Shown piece after piece: positions 44,222 to 55,583 of a DNA stretch of 64,000 bases; position 1 is the first letter of the stretch; each line of letters starts with the position of its first letter. Origin of the DNA: Eustoma russellianum (Eukaryota; Streptophyta; Magnoliopsida; Gentianales; Gentianaceae); NCBI GenBank assembly GCA_036186865.1, contig AP025048.1, positions 30,926,852 to 30,990,851 on the forward strand, read 5' to 3'. A program made the translations under genes and the position numbers. The notes under the pieces are model-generated. The model was not told the DNA's origin. It did no database searches and saw only the letters and a program-made list of their open reading frames with translations.

Positions 44222-44560
44222 TTCCTTATTCATCTTTCTTTTCACCTTTTGTAAGACCAAGAAAGGTCACCCAAGTTTGGGTACCAAAAGGTACTCTTAT
44301 AAAGGGTTGAATCACTAATCTTCGAGGACCCAAAAATAAAGAGTACTCACATGATTGTTCAATTTGCAGGAATCAAATAAAACAAAAGATGTAGCAAACA
44401 AGTGGTGATCCAAGTGTATCCTCAAAAAGAAGGTTACAAAAGGAGGATTTGTAACCTTTGGAGACAATGAAGGTGAAATAATTAGAAAGGACAATTAGAA
44501 ATCCAAATACACTACAGACTTCCAACATATTCTTGGTAAGCTACTTATCCTACGACTTAT
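44222..44560 (+). pseudogene. Element B protease-proximal remnant
   Basis: Continuation of B after C. A reading with VTQVWVPKGTL is the gag-protease junction of SIRE elements. KRRLQKEDL and a following GDNEGEIIRKD-like frame correspond to the start of protease in C. The catalytic Asp segment is not intact. Sequence then jumps straight to the PPT zone, with integrase, RT and RNase H deleted. Confidence 0.75.
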
Positions 44561-44714
44561 TTGATATTTCACATTTTTTGGTTTGGATGTGAATCTATGA
44601 CATAGAAGAAAATAGCATACACGATAAGTATGGCACACTAGAAATGCATGATATCTGATATGTTATAAAATGCTTTTTCTTTCCATTCTTACTTATTCTT
44701 TTGATGAGATTTAC

Positions 44715-44913
44715 AAAATAAAGGTGGAGATAAAATCATGATTTAAGGGGGAGAGATGCATGATTTAAGGGGGAGAGAGAGATAAAGCTAAGGGGAGCAC
44801 GATAGCACGATATTATGAAATTCAAAATTTTAAATTTATGTATACTTGTAGGGGAGCGATCACATTTAAATCATGGATAAATAATATTTTGCAAATCATC
44901 AAAAGGAGGAGAT
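44715..44913 (+). other. multiple PPT-like tracts of element B
   Basis: AAAGGTGGAGAT, TTTAAGGGGGAGAGAT, TTTAAGGGGGAGAGAGAG, CTAAGGGGAGC, TAGGGGAGCG and finally AAAAGGAGGAGAT abutting the LTR start at 44914. Confidence 0.8.
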
Positions 44914-47580
44914 TGTTGAGAAATCGGGTTTTGAGTGATTTGTAAATGCATGATTTAAACGTTACGTGTTTACGAATCACATGAAATAAGTGTTACTTGA
45001 TGTATGCACATGATAAAAATGCTTTACATGTTTATATATAATATTGTCGTACTAACAAGCCATGAAGCATTGAAGCTTACATCATATGGCAAACATTGTT
45101 GTCTTTGTACTATTTTCATGTGCCATGATTACTGAACTAAACTAGTTCATTAAGTGAAGTGCTTAAGTTAATGAACTAACTAGTTCATTAAATGAAGACA
45201 TATTTTGAGAGAGCTATTTGGTAACAAATTTGAAAATAGAAAGTCTCCTCATCTCACACCATCACACATGCCACATACATATAGATATTATATATCCATA
45301 TTTTTTGCGACAAACATATATATTTCGACATACCACCGACACGTCATATATGTTAGAAACATACGTCGGTGTCCCACCACTATATATACCTTATATTTAT
45401 GAGTATGTACAGGTCTCATATCATATATTATAAGTCATAGTGCCATCAAAATTATAACAACATGTCACAAAGTCATAAACTGAAAATTGTCGTATCGAGT
45501 GACTACCGAAACTTCACCGACATGTCACGTACTTACCATATAAAGATGGTCAAACTATATACACCCAAAATACTCAAACATTTCGTGATCCACATGACCA
45601 ATTCAGACCCAAAGTCATACCATGTTTACACACACCAATCACCCACAATTTGGCCTAAATTTGTTGAGAATTCAAATTCATTTTTCATAAAGGCACATGT
45701 CATTTTCTCTCAGCCATTGGAGCAAAATATAAACCTTATTTTATGTATATTATGTGTAACATAATTTATATTACAGGTCTAAGAAGTTTGATTTTAATCG
45801 GAGAAAAATCGCATAATGTCGAAAATTTGGTTTTCTACACCTCTACGTGCTTGGAACGTTTTTGATCTTAGTGCAACATGTATCTAGACACTTTTTACAC
45901 ATTCAAGACATATTAGAGTATTCTATAAAAATCAATTTAAGGCTGATTGCAATTTACCATGTGTGTGAAGATTGTGCATTATTATGTGACAAAGTTTGCC
46001 AAAATAGAATTCAGCACATGTGGAGGAATACTACATGCCTATTCATCCTTGTTGGAGCCTAGGTGGAGCTTTTTTGGCACTTTAATTGATGGAGGATAAG
46101 CCACACATGATTGGTGACATCGAAGAGGACAAGACACACAAGGAAACAATTCAAAATAACACACATGCTGAAATTTCAGCACATGGAATGTGCTGGCCGA
46201 TTTTGCCTTCATTCTTGCTTCAATTGTATTCCAAAATTTAAGGGGAATCATATCATGATTAATTGGAAATCAACCACCTCGATTTTAAGCATGTGTTTCA
46301 GATTTTTTGATGGAATTTTCATCTCATTTATGTAGTGCCAAGGTGGATTAAAGATGGCCAATCATGAAGTGACAATCAGGCAAAGACAAGTCGTTCGTCC
46401 AATTATATTGCGCCAAGTAAGCAAAGGTGTGTCACCATATTATACAAGGCAATATTCCAAGGAATTCAAGACAAATTTTCAAGGGGAGAGCTCATCTAAG
46501 GTGCATCCAATACACCTATAAATAGAGGCAAAGTGTGTAAGACAAGGCCAAGCAAAAAAGTACATATTCATTCAAGATCAAAGCAAGACTACTCTCTTCT
46601 TCTCAAATTCTTGTCTCTTGCTCTTAGCCTCAAGCCTATTATTCTTTAATTCCATGTACTATACAAGCTTTGCATAAACCATCCGCATACGTTCATCTCA
46701 TGTAAAAGATTGATCAAGGTGTCATCAAACCCTCATTTGTTTGGTGGTGGTGTTCGTATTGTTGTTTTTATTTTTTTGATTCTAAAAGGGTGGAGTTGGT
46801 GTTTAACTCCAGTCACCCTTGTATCAAGGTGTTATTTGTGATTAGTGAATACTGAAGAAGATGTCCTCGAAGACTGGAACAGGTTGTTTTAACCGAACCA
46901 GTACAACAATCTCGTTGTTATTTACTTTCAGCACTTTTGCTTTCAGTTTCCAGTTTACTGCATTGTTTTCATACTCATGGAAAAATAGCAAACATTTTTC
47001 AAAAATCACAAAATTTTGCAAAAACATAACCACACATCCTATCTTTAATTTCAAACAAGTTTCGTTATATTTGGATAAGTATAAATCAATCAAATGTTAA
47101 TAGCTCTGAGATTAGTGCAATCTGATTCTCAGATTTGCAAAGGTTAGGAACATCAACGTGGTTGACATATTTACCAAGAGAATTTTTAAAAACTGTTTTA
47201 ACCATCAAAGTACACATTTTAAGGGTTATACCATAAAATTTTCAGGTCTTTTAGAGTTTTCATTAATAGGAATAAATTTTTCATTTCGGAGCACAGTTTC
47301 TGGCAGATTAATACAATCTGTAAAAAACTTTTCAAGGAATTGCAGGTAGAGTTTTAATCTGAAATTTTGTGACATATGAACAACATCTGAGACCATATTG
47401 TCACCAAGGTTCATAATTTTTGGAGGTCTACAACCAGGTCATCTAGATAATACAAATCAGGATCTGAAAATAGAAACTGTTTTCAGAAGTGAGGTATTTG
47501 GTCTAAAAAGTTTTAAAAATCAAATTTTCCGCACTCACTATTCAACCACTCCTTTCTAGTGGTTCTATATAGGTCCTAAA
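44914..47580 (+). repeat. Element B 3' LTR
   Basis: 2667 bp, TGTTGAGAAATCGGG to AGGTCCTAAA, followed by GTTAT. It lacks the SINE-like insertion of the 5' copy. TATA candidate at 46516-46525. A single CACATGCTGAAATTTCAGCA palindrome near 46163. Confidence 0.92.
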
Positions 47581-47585
47581 GTTAT

Positions 47586-48244
47586 GTCACTTGTTGAATT
47601 GATTGATAAAGATATAATTTTCTTAAGTCATAAAAAGAACCAAGCTTGGTTCTAGGGGTTCTTATTGGACCATAAAGGGAATCAAGCTAGTTCAAGCTGG
47701 CTTAAGAAAAACAAGGACATGTACACAAGTGTATGTTGAGGTCAAACATGCACAATACATGTAAGAAGGTCAGTCAGGAAGTTGTAGGATCACTTAGAAC
47801 CATGAGGTTACTCGACATAGCGAATGTGGGGCTTTAATATGATCCCCTTAAAGTGTGGCGATCATTTGATCGCTACTGCATTTGTTGTGATAGTGAGGCG
47901 CACATATGTGTTGGATGCAATTATTGACCGGCCCAAAAGAAGGTGTGATTGTCGAAAGCACATATGAGCAGGGTAGTGGACCCAAATGGGCCCGACAGCG
48001 AAGCTTTGAATGCATGGGTTGACTCATCGGCGCAAAAGAAGGTGGTTAATCCGTGCTTGGAGAGCCATTACATTGACCACTATGTCCAATAATTGGAAGA
48101 CATTGGGATGACTCCAAAGAGCCCTAATGTTTGAAGATGATTGGTTGATGTGATTACGATTCTATTTTGATTTTGAATTTATTATGGCAGTTTAAAGATC
48201 ACATGTGTTATCTACTTCCGTTTCTTGTTTACTTTTCGGAAATT
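47586..48244 (+). other. Element A leader, second part
   Basis: Resumes after the GTTAT copy of B and runs to the gag start. No ORF or structured RNA recognised. Confidence 0.7.
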
Positions 48245-49035
48245 ATGTCTAACATTAAGGATATTGTACATTGAACAATTTAAACTATAAGCAATGGGAA
48301 GATCAACTCGAGATTTTTCTAGGGATTACTAACCTTGACACTGCAATACAGTCAGACTGACCAGGTGTGCTGACAGAAAATAGCACAAGTGAGGAGAAAG
48401 CTCACATGGCACGCTGGATCCGATCAAACCGCATATGTCTTATGGTCATGCAAAATTGTTGAGTGCTTTAGGGGAGACGTTTCTGAGACCACATCGGCTA
48501 GAGAATTTTCGGCCAATCTCAAGCAAAGGTTTGTTAAGAATAAGAAAGCCGAAATAGACAATATCTTAAAGAAATTCTGCTCGAAGCAATATCGTGGTAC
48601 TGAGGGAGTACATCCTAGAGAGGACTCACATGGCTTCTCAATTGAGAAACATGAAACTTGATGTCCCAGACGACATGCAGGTGGTCATGATTCTCAAGCC
48701 CTTGCCTCCTAAATTCAAACACTTTCTGGTCAGTTACAACTATCAAAAGGAAAAGTGGACCGTGAATGAACTTATCTCGTACTGTGTACAAGAGGAGGAA
48801 AGGCTTAAGAACGAAGACCATGAGATTGTGAATGTTGTCACCACCAAGTCTGCTGGTAAGAAACGTAAAGTTGCAGAGAAAATTGAAGAGCAAAAGGCAA
48901 ACAAGAAGCAGAAAGGGTCGGCTTATGCTGACGCACACAAGAGCATGTCTTGTTTCTTTTGCAAGAAAGAGGGACATCTGAAGAAGAACTGTACTGGTTA
49001 TCATTCTTGGCTCAAGAAGAGAGGTGGTTTCTTAG
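48245..49035 (+). pseudogene. Element A gag
   Basis: Probable start Met 48245 (MSNIKDIV). A one-base shift leads to LNNLNYKQWEDQLEIFLGI, the gag N-terminal pattern. A stop at 48358-48360 follows AIQSD. Later blocks are FVKNKKAEIDNILKKFCSKQYRG and, on another frame, MASQLRNMKLDVPDDMQVVMI (interrupted), LPPKFKHFLVSYN, KWTVNELISYCVQEEERL. A Lys-rich linker and an intact zinc knuckle CFFCKKEGHLKKNC (about 48952-48993) follow. Three or more frameshifts. Confidence 0.88.
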
Positions 49036-49049
49036 TTATTATGAAGTTA

Positions 49050-50330
49050 ATTTTATTTCAGGAATACCCACTTGGTGGGTCGATACTGGAGCCACGACTC
49101 ACTTATCTGTGACTGTGCAGGGTTGTCTCAGCCAAAGAAAACCAAGGACACTGAGAGATACGTCTATTAAGGAAATGGCAGCGACACGAAGGTTGAAGCC
49201 ATAGGGTATTTTAGATTACTGTTGACTTCTAGTTTTTTATCTAGACTTACATGATACTTTTGTGGTTCCGTTGTTTTGATGCAACCTTATTTGGTTTTAT
49301 CGATTGGAAAAAAGTTGTTATTATAGTTTTCTTGGAAATGACAATTTCCATCTTTATCATGCGCCTAGATTAATCGATCACGGTAGAATGTCTAAAATTG
49401 ACAAGCTTTGCTCAATAAACGTTGCTTCAAACCAAGAAACCTTGTATGTCGTTATGCGAAACGTAAAAGAAAAATTAGCTCGTGAGAATTCAGGATCATT
49501 GTGGCATCGATGTTTAAGATAGGTGTCCAAAAGAAGAATGCAACCTCTTGTCAAGAACAGAATTCTCAATCCTTTAGACTTAATAGATTTTGATCCGTAT
49601 GTATTTTGTGCTAAAGGAAAACAAACTAAAGTTCAAAAATATGAAGAAAATCGTTCAAATAGTCCATTAAAGTTGATCCACACGGATATAAGTGGCCCAT
49701 TTCAACCAGCCACCTGAAATGGTCACTCTTATTTCATCATTTTTATTGACGATTATTCACGATTTGGTCACATATTCTTGCTTAAGGAAAAAAGCGTAAG
49801 CACTGGACATGTTCAAATCCTTTAAGACTGAAGTTGAGTTACAACGAAACAAAAGGATTAAAGCCTTCAGATCAGACAGTGTAAGAGAATACTATGATCG
49901 ATATGATAGGTCATGGGAGCAATGTCCAAGATCATTTGCTAAATACCTAGAGGAAATCGGAAACGTCCCTCAGTACACCATGCTTGGATCACCAAGCATG
50001 AATGGTGTAGCTGAAAGACAAAACCGTACGCTTATGGACATAGTACATAGTATAATGAGCCAAGCTGCGCTACCATTATTCCTCTAGGGAGAATCTCTTA
50101 AAACCGCAGCTTACATCCTCAACCGAGTACCAAGTAAAGCAACAGTCAAAGAAACTTTACGAGTTATGGATTAAGCACAAGCCTAGCCTTAACCATATTA
50201 GGTTAGGGGTTGTCCAGCACATGCAAAGCCTTAAAAACCAAATGAAAGAAAACTGGACACAAAGACAGTTAGTTGCTATTTGCTATTTGTTGGTTACGTG
50301 GAAAGGTCATGAGGGTACAAATTCTACGAT
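49050..50330 (+). pseudogene. Element A protease and integrase
   Basis: Protease active site IPTWWVDTGATTHLS near 49065. The zinc-binding part includes GSLWHRCLR (49500), then a stop, and FCAKGKQTKVQKYE. Integrase core: LKLIHTDISGPFQ (first Asp, about 49680), a stop, FIIFIDDYSRFGHIFLLKE, IKAFRSDSVREYYD (second Asp; SVREY in place of RGGEY) and SMNGVAERQNRTLMDI (Glu, about 50010). After a stop at 50086 the C-terminal region is readable in pieces only. Inactive. Confidence 0.88.
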
Positions 50331-50699
50331 CCCATAAGTAAATATTTTTCGAGGCAAATTCAGTAAAGTTCTTTGAGGAAACTTTGGTTCCATGGGGAAT
50401 GATTTGCATCAGCAGATCATTGAGTTATATGAGGGTCACTCAGATTTGATAGAAATGCAAATCGAACCAACATTTGGGGATATAGCACCAGCGCTACCTG
50501 CACCTGAGGTACCTAATCCTACTAGTGTCACACCACAGGAACAAGAAGAATCGCTTGCAAATGCAGTTTAGGAACCTGCAGTATCCCAAGAACAAGTGCC
50601 CATAAGGCGATCCACTCACGAAAGGAGAAACCCCATACCTAGCGACTATGTGGTATATCTCCAAGAACACGAATTCGACGTTGGCATGATGGGCGATGA

Positions 50700-51416
50700 C
50701 CCCAAAAACGTCCAATAAGCATTACAATTTCGAAATTCAAAAAAGTAGATTAAGGCCATGGAAGAAGAAATTGAGTCCATGTACGACAACAAAGTATAGG
50801 AGGTCGTCTCGTTGCCTAAAATTATGAAGCCCGTCGGTTGCAAATGGATATTTACCAAACAAGATTCAAAAGGCAGCATGGAAAGGTATAATGCCCGACT
50901 TGTTGCTAAAGGGTTTACTCAAAAGGAAAGCATAGATACATGGAAAACTTCTCTCCAGTGTCAGCGAAGGATTCCTTTGGGATAATGATGGCTTTAGTGA
51001 CGCACCTAGACCTTGAGCTACATCAAATGGATGTCAAGACTATGTTCTTAAATAGAGAACTTGACAAGACCACTTACATGGTTCAACTGCCTCAATTCGA
51101 AGTGGAAGATCCAAAAGGCATGGTTTATCGACTGAAAAAATCCATCTATGGGCTAAAACAAGCGTCTCGACAGTGGTAATTCAAATTCACCAAAGTGGTT
51201 GCCTCTTTCAGTTTTAAGCCAAACCAAAATGACGAATGCGTGTATCACAAGCTTAGTGGGAGCAAGTTCATATTCTTGATCTTGTACGTAGATGATATAC
51301 TAATTGCAACAAACGATGTAAACATGTTGAGCAACATCAAAGTCTTTCTGAGAAAACACTTCGAAATAAAAGACCTTGGTGAAGCTTCATTTGTGTTGGG
51401 ACTCGAGAAATGAAGG
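50700..51416 (+). pseudogene. Element A reverse transcriptase
   Basis: MEEEIESMYDNKV, stop, KPVGCKWIFTKQDSKGSMERYN, LVAKGFTQKE, then after a frameshift FSPVSAKDSFGIMMAL and HQMDVKTMFLNRELD (catalytic Asp, about 51028). YRLKKSIYGLKQASRQW is followed by a stop at 51177-51179. FLILYVDDILIATN (51290) holds the YVDD box, and IKDLGEASFVLGLE ends in a stop at 51411-51413. Confidence 0.9.
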
Positions 51417-52276
51417 AACCGTAGCCAAGGTATCCTAGGTCCCTCACAACAAGCATGTATCAAAAAGGTGTTGAAGCGGTATAGTATGGATAAGTGTAAA
51501 CCATTGAGTACCCCTGTGGCTAGAGGAGACAAGTTTAACCTAAAGAAATGTTCCAAAACTGAGTTTGAACGTTCAGAGATTGAGAATACTCCCTATGCTC
51601 CAGTGGTAGGGAGCATAGTGTATGCCCAAGTATGCACACGACCAGATTTGGCATACATCACTAGAATGGTAGGCAGATACCTCTGTGATCCGTGTAATGA
51701 TTGCTGGACAGCAACAAAGAGGGTGTTGAGATACTTACAAGGAACAAAGCAACACGTGCTGACGTATTGAAGATTCGATGAGTTATAGATCACTGGATAC
51801 ACAGATTATGATTTTGCTGGATGCCACGATAGCATCATATTAGCCTCAGGCTATGTATTTACTATAGCTGGAGGAGTGATCTCATGGAAAAGTGTATAAC
51901 AGACCTTATTGGCATCCTCCACTATGGAGGCAAATTTCGTGGCATGCTTCCATGTATCCAACCAGGCGATATGACTTCACAGTTTTGTCTCAGGGCTACG
52001 AGTAGTGGAGACTATCTCGTCTCTAATGAAGATTAACTGTGATAGCAATGCTACGGTGCTATATTCAAATAACAACCGGAGTTCGCCAAAAGCGAAATAT
52101 GCAAAAATGAAATATCTGGCTGTTAAAGAAAAAGTTCAGAGTGAGCTGATCAAAATTGAACATATTAGCACATACTCCATAGTGGCCGATTCTTTAACTA
52201 AGGCTGTGGAACCCATAGTGTTTCACAAGTATGTTGGCCATATGGTTCTTAGTCCGGTTAAGGATGTTTTGTCCTA
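51417..52276 (+). pseudogene. Element A RNase H
   Basis: Thumb/connection MDKCKPLSTPVARGDKF and VGSIVYAQVCTRPDLAY, TKRVLRYLQGTKQHVLTY, then stops near 51769 and 51787. RNase H blocks: GYTDYDFAGCHDS (Asp), ASSTMEANFVAC (Glu) and VLYSNNNRSSPKAK, where the usual catalytic-strand CDN is replaced by YSNNN. Ends VADSLTKAV and a stop at 52275-52277. Beyond it 440 bp of non-coding sequence leads to the PPT. Confidence 0.87.
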
Positions 52277-52707
52277 GTGGGACTATGAGGGGTTTATGTT
52301 TTCTTAGACTCAAAGAAGTTGATTGTTTTAAAGTTTTCAGACAAATAGCATAATGTACATTTTAGCTATTTTAAAGTTTTCTACAGAAGTAATGTACATT
52401 AAGCAGTCACGATATACATTCTGAATTATGTTGATCTCACTAAGTTAGGGCCAAGTTGGAATTAGATATGTACGATCACCTAGCATATTGATTTCACACT
52501 ACATATCCATTGCAATATCCATGTCATTCAGTGGAATGTTAGTACCATGATTTAAGAGGGACAAGTCACTAATTCAATGTGGCGGCATACGTCTTGAGTC
52601 TTTTGTTAACATTTGCTGATGGACCGGAAAAGGTAAGACACACTAAGGGACATTCATTAAGGGAGCTCAAACGAGTGGCATATTATCTTTAAGAAGCATA
52701 CATAGTC

Positions 52708-52719
52708 CAAGTGAGAGAT
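52708..52719 (+). other. Element A polypurine tract
   Basis: CAAGTGAGAGAT directly before the 3' LTR start TGTTGAAATT; a weak purine tract, as in several old copias. Confidence 0.6.
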
Positions 52720-53559
52720 TGTTGAAATTAATTCATGACACGCGTAATGCGTAGCACGTTGATTAAGTAAACATGAATTAGTCATAAGGTGGACATTATG
52801 TATGATAATTTTATATGTAGCATATTTCACGTAATAATATGAATTATTGCGTAAAACATCCACACGTCAAGTGATCGGCGGGGCGTGCTTGTGGATGTAT
52901 AGTGTAGTTTAAAATGGTAACCCCGAATATGTAGAAATTCATATGGTCAGAGACCGCGATGGATGAGCTCAAAATACAATGACCACAAAGTGTACGATGT
53001 CTGGTACCAAAGGTACGACAACTCATGTGTGGTCAGTAGATAAGTGTTGGTACATATTTAATATTATTAAATATTAAATCTTGAATAAAGATAACTTGAT
53101 GATAACATCAAGTATATCCTCCTTTGGTGATAAGATGAGATAGAGTTCTCACCACTAGAGGAAAAGAATTTGGTTGTCATCACAACTCCAAATCCTATCA
53201 CCATTAGGATTCTCTCTATTTAAAGAAGGAGGTTCTTCACCTCCCCAAACAAAAATCAAGAGGGCAGCCAGCCATTGAGGAGAAAGGGTGGGAGTGCCAA
53301 CCTTTATTCTACACAATCCACATTATCTAGCCTCTCCATCGGGTAAAACAATGAATTGTTGAAGCTGTTCAAGGGGTGCATCAACAATCGGTGGGATATC
53401 GTGAATCCTTAGTTCACACCAGATTCATCAAGCAGCAGAAGCATACGTGGTGAGCATATCAGCATCAAACATATAGCAAGATAAAATTCCTTCTTTGTTA
53501 CTTTACCCAGTGATTCGATTAAAAAATCATTAATTAGGGATTATCGAATAAATCCAACT
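52720..53559 (+). repeat. Element A 3' LTR
   Basis: 840 bp pairing with 23418-24259. The terminal base is T (CCAACT) where the 5' copy has A (CCAACA). TATA-like CTATTTAAAG near 53217. Confidence 0.9.
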
Positions 53560-53564
53560 GTTCC

Positions 53565-54059
53565 CCCCCATTTCTCCGTCTTTTTCTTGATGTTGAAAGA
53601 AAAAAGAAAATGGATAAGTCGTCAAATGGATAGGTTCATGAAAACTCATGAAAGATGTCAATAAGAATGCTTCCATTTTGCTGATAGCGGCCAGGAATAA
53701 AGATGTCTAAACCAAAGGAAGGTACCATTTTCTCCATTTGCTTTAGCTATTAATCTCTGCATTTGTTTTTCTCTCTCTTTCCATACATTTCTATATAACT
53801 ACCAGCATATAACCAAAACGTAGCTTCTTTAGTTTACAACAACAATAATACATAGTATTATCTCAACAAAAGCAAAAGCTATCATTAGGGTCTGAAGAGG
53901 GTGAGAGGCAGGCAAACGATACCTCTATTCCAAAGGGTAGAGAGTTTGATTCCAGTGAGACATCGGCTCTATATATACCTATATAGATAGCATAATAATA
54001 CAAACACGAATTAGACAATAGACACCTTTGATCATTAGTGGCATTGCTTGATCATGCTC
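53565..54059. other. spacer between the two nests
   Basis: No gene. Holds a LINE 3'-tail fragment (53836-53990). The rest is pyrimidine-rich and AT-rich DNA without recognised features. Confidence 0.6.
53836..53990 (-). mobile_element. 3' tail fragment of an RTE-type LINE
   Basis: On the plus strand ACAACAACAATAATACATAG, then GGGTCTGAAGAGGGTGAGAG, GGCAGGCAAACGATACCTC and CCAGTGAGACATCGGCTC. This is the same 3' end as the LINE at 60226-61918 (GGGTCTGGGAAGGGTGAGAG and so on). In LINE sense it ends in a short TTG repeat. Only about 155 bp are present, a severely 5'-truncated copy. Confidence 0.8.
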
Positions 54060-55023
54060 TGTTGGAGGAAAATTGGAAAATTGGGAAAATGGGTTTGTCC
54101 AAAGTTGGTGAGCAACATACTTTGATCTTAATTATAAGTAGTTTTCGTTAACCAAAAATGGAAACTAATTAGTCCTAAATTATCTACGTAATGAGTAGAT
54201 GATTTTAGTCTTTTGAATCATTCAATTCCGATACCGGGTGAATGAGAAATTAATGCTCAAAGTATGAGTTAAAAATGGTTGAAAAATGAAAAAATGATGA
54301 TGTGGCCTCATGAGAAGTGAACACATCATCATTTTCCAAATATACCACATTGGTCAATTGAAGGAAAGTTGCCACCATATATATTGCTACGAAAAGCACT
54401 TTAGATGTGCCCTAAGGGAGAATTTTTGACCAGAGGGAAGACGCAGATGGCTGTCACACGCGCGGGCCGCTGCCTCCTGCCCGTTTGGGTCGTGCTCGCG
54501 CTCAGGCTCATGGCTTATAGCTCGTGTCTTGTCCGCCTGGTTCTTATCTTTTTGGACAAATTCTGTTTTAATTTTTTCCAGAAAATAATTTACTTGATCC
54601 TACGGTTATGATTTAATCCTATAATCTAACGGCCTAGATTAAACTGAACCAGTCTCTGATCGTGGGGGGTTACTGGCACCGATTGTGGATGGTGGGTTAC
54701 TAGTGTAGATCGTGGATTACTGGCGATCGTGTAACCTCTTCGTGGGTTAACTGCGATCGTGTAACCTCTCCCTAGTTCCCTATATAAACAGAGGCAGAGC
54801 ATTGCCTCTGAACACTGAAAAATTTCCTTCCTTTCTCCTGCTGCATTTTGCATAAACTGCTGATGCATTTCATTTATCCAAGAAGTCACAACATTTGTCA
54901 GGTTCGTGGAGTTCTTACGTAGTAGTGCCACTCGTTTCAACTGTTAGTCGTTGTATCCCGGAAGACGTTTGTAATTTTCAGTTGGGCGTAGTATATTAGA
55001 GAAATTTGTCTTAAGGACAGAGT
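54060..55023 (+). repeat. Element E 5' LTR (boundaries approximate)
   Basis: Holds a clear TATA box (54781), a hairpin right after it, two copies of GCGATCGTGTAACCTCT (54722 and 54753) and a GC-rich patch (54440-54520). A likely end is AAGGACA near 55019. No second copy is available to prove the edges, and no TGGTATCAGAGC primer site is seen. Confidence 0.5.
54781..54810 (+). promoter_or_regulatory. TATA box with adjacent perfect hairpin
   Basis: TATATAAA (54781-54788) is immediately followed by CAGAGGCA-GAGCAT-TGCCTCTG (54789-54810), an 8-bp perfect stem. Transcripts starting about 30 bp downstream of TATA would begin near the hairpin's 3' edge. Confidence 0.6.
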
Positions 55024-55039
55024 CCTGGACTGTCTTCGA

Positions 55040-55415
55040 TTTGCATGCTGAGCTCTTCTCTGTGTTGAACTCTTCCCTATGTTGAGCTCTTCTCTGTGTT
55101 GAGCTCATCTATGTGTTGAGCTCTACCCTGTGCTGAGTTCTTGAGCTCTTCCCTGTGCTGAGCTATTCTCTGTGCTAAGTGCGTTGAGATCTTCTCTGTG
55201 CTGAGCTCTGCTCATCCTGTGTTGAGTTCTGCTCATCATGTGTTCAGCTCAGCTCATTCTGTATCCAGCTCAGCTCTTCCAAGTGTTGAGCTCAGCTCTT
55301 CCTATGTTGAGCTCAGTTCATCCTATGTTAAGCTCAGCTCTTCCAGTGTTCAGCTCAGCTCTTCCTGTGTTGGGCTCAGCTCTTCCTGTGCTGAGATCTA
55401 ATCATCCGTGTGCTG
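55040..55415 (+). repeat. GAGCTC-rich 19-24 bp minisatellite in E leader
   Basis: About 17-19 imperfect units. The left half has a ~19-20 bp unit of GAGCTCTTCTCTGTGTT type; the right half has a 24-bp unit of GAGCTCAGCTCTTCCTGTGTT type. The 24-bp phase keeps all frames open, giving spurious Ser/Leu-repeat ORFs. Confidence 0.88.
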
Positions 55416-55583
55416 TACAGCATGTCAGTTTCTAATCTGTATAAAATCTGAATCTGAGTTTCGTATATTGTTAGATTAACAATATTAAGACGAATTTGGT
55501 TCTTATCTCAGTTCTGTACCGGTTTATTTACACTATTATGTTTGTATACTGACTTCTTGTCTACATTTTTCAGAAACTGAAAC

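Larger units (their letters stand above)
25372..47580 (+). mobile_element. Element B, SIRE-like copia, internally deleted, nested in A
   Basis: LTRs 25372-28114 and 44914-47580. Perfect target duplication GTTAT at 25367-25371 and 47581-47585. Removing C (28976-44216) leaves only about 1.55 kb of internal sequence: a gag piece, a protease-proximal piece and the PPT zone. Integrase, RT and RNase H are gone. It is a deletion derivative that would depend on enzymes from an intact relative. Confidence 0.95.
23418..53559 (+). mobile_element. Element A, outer Ty1/copia element of the four-level nest
   Basis: LTRs at 23418-24259 and 52720-53559, 30 kb apart because B, C and D are nested inside its leader. 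The flanks GTTTC (23413-23417) and GTTCC (53560-53564) agree at four of five bases. Without B the element is about 7.9 kb. Gene order gag, protease, integrase, RT, RNase H is intact, but every domain carries stops or frameshifts. As host of all the other insertions it is the oldest member of the nest. Confidence 0.9.

Noticed and set aside
55198..55435. Ser/Leu-rich repeat ORFs resembling a repeat protein
   Set aside because: They arise from the 24-bp GAGCTC minisatellite in a retrotransposon leader, open in more than one frame.
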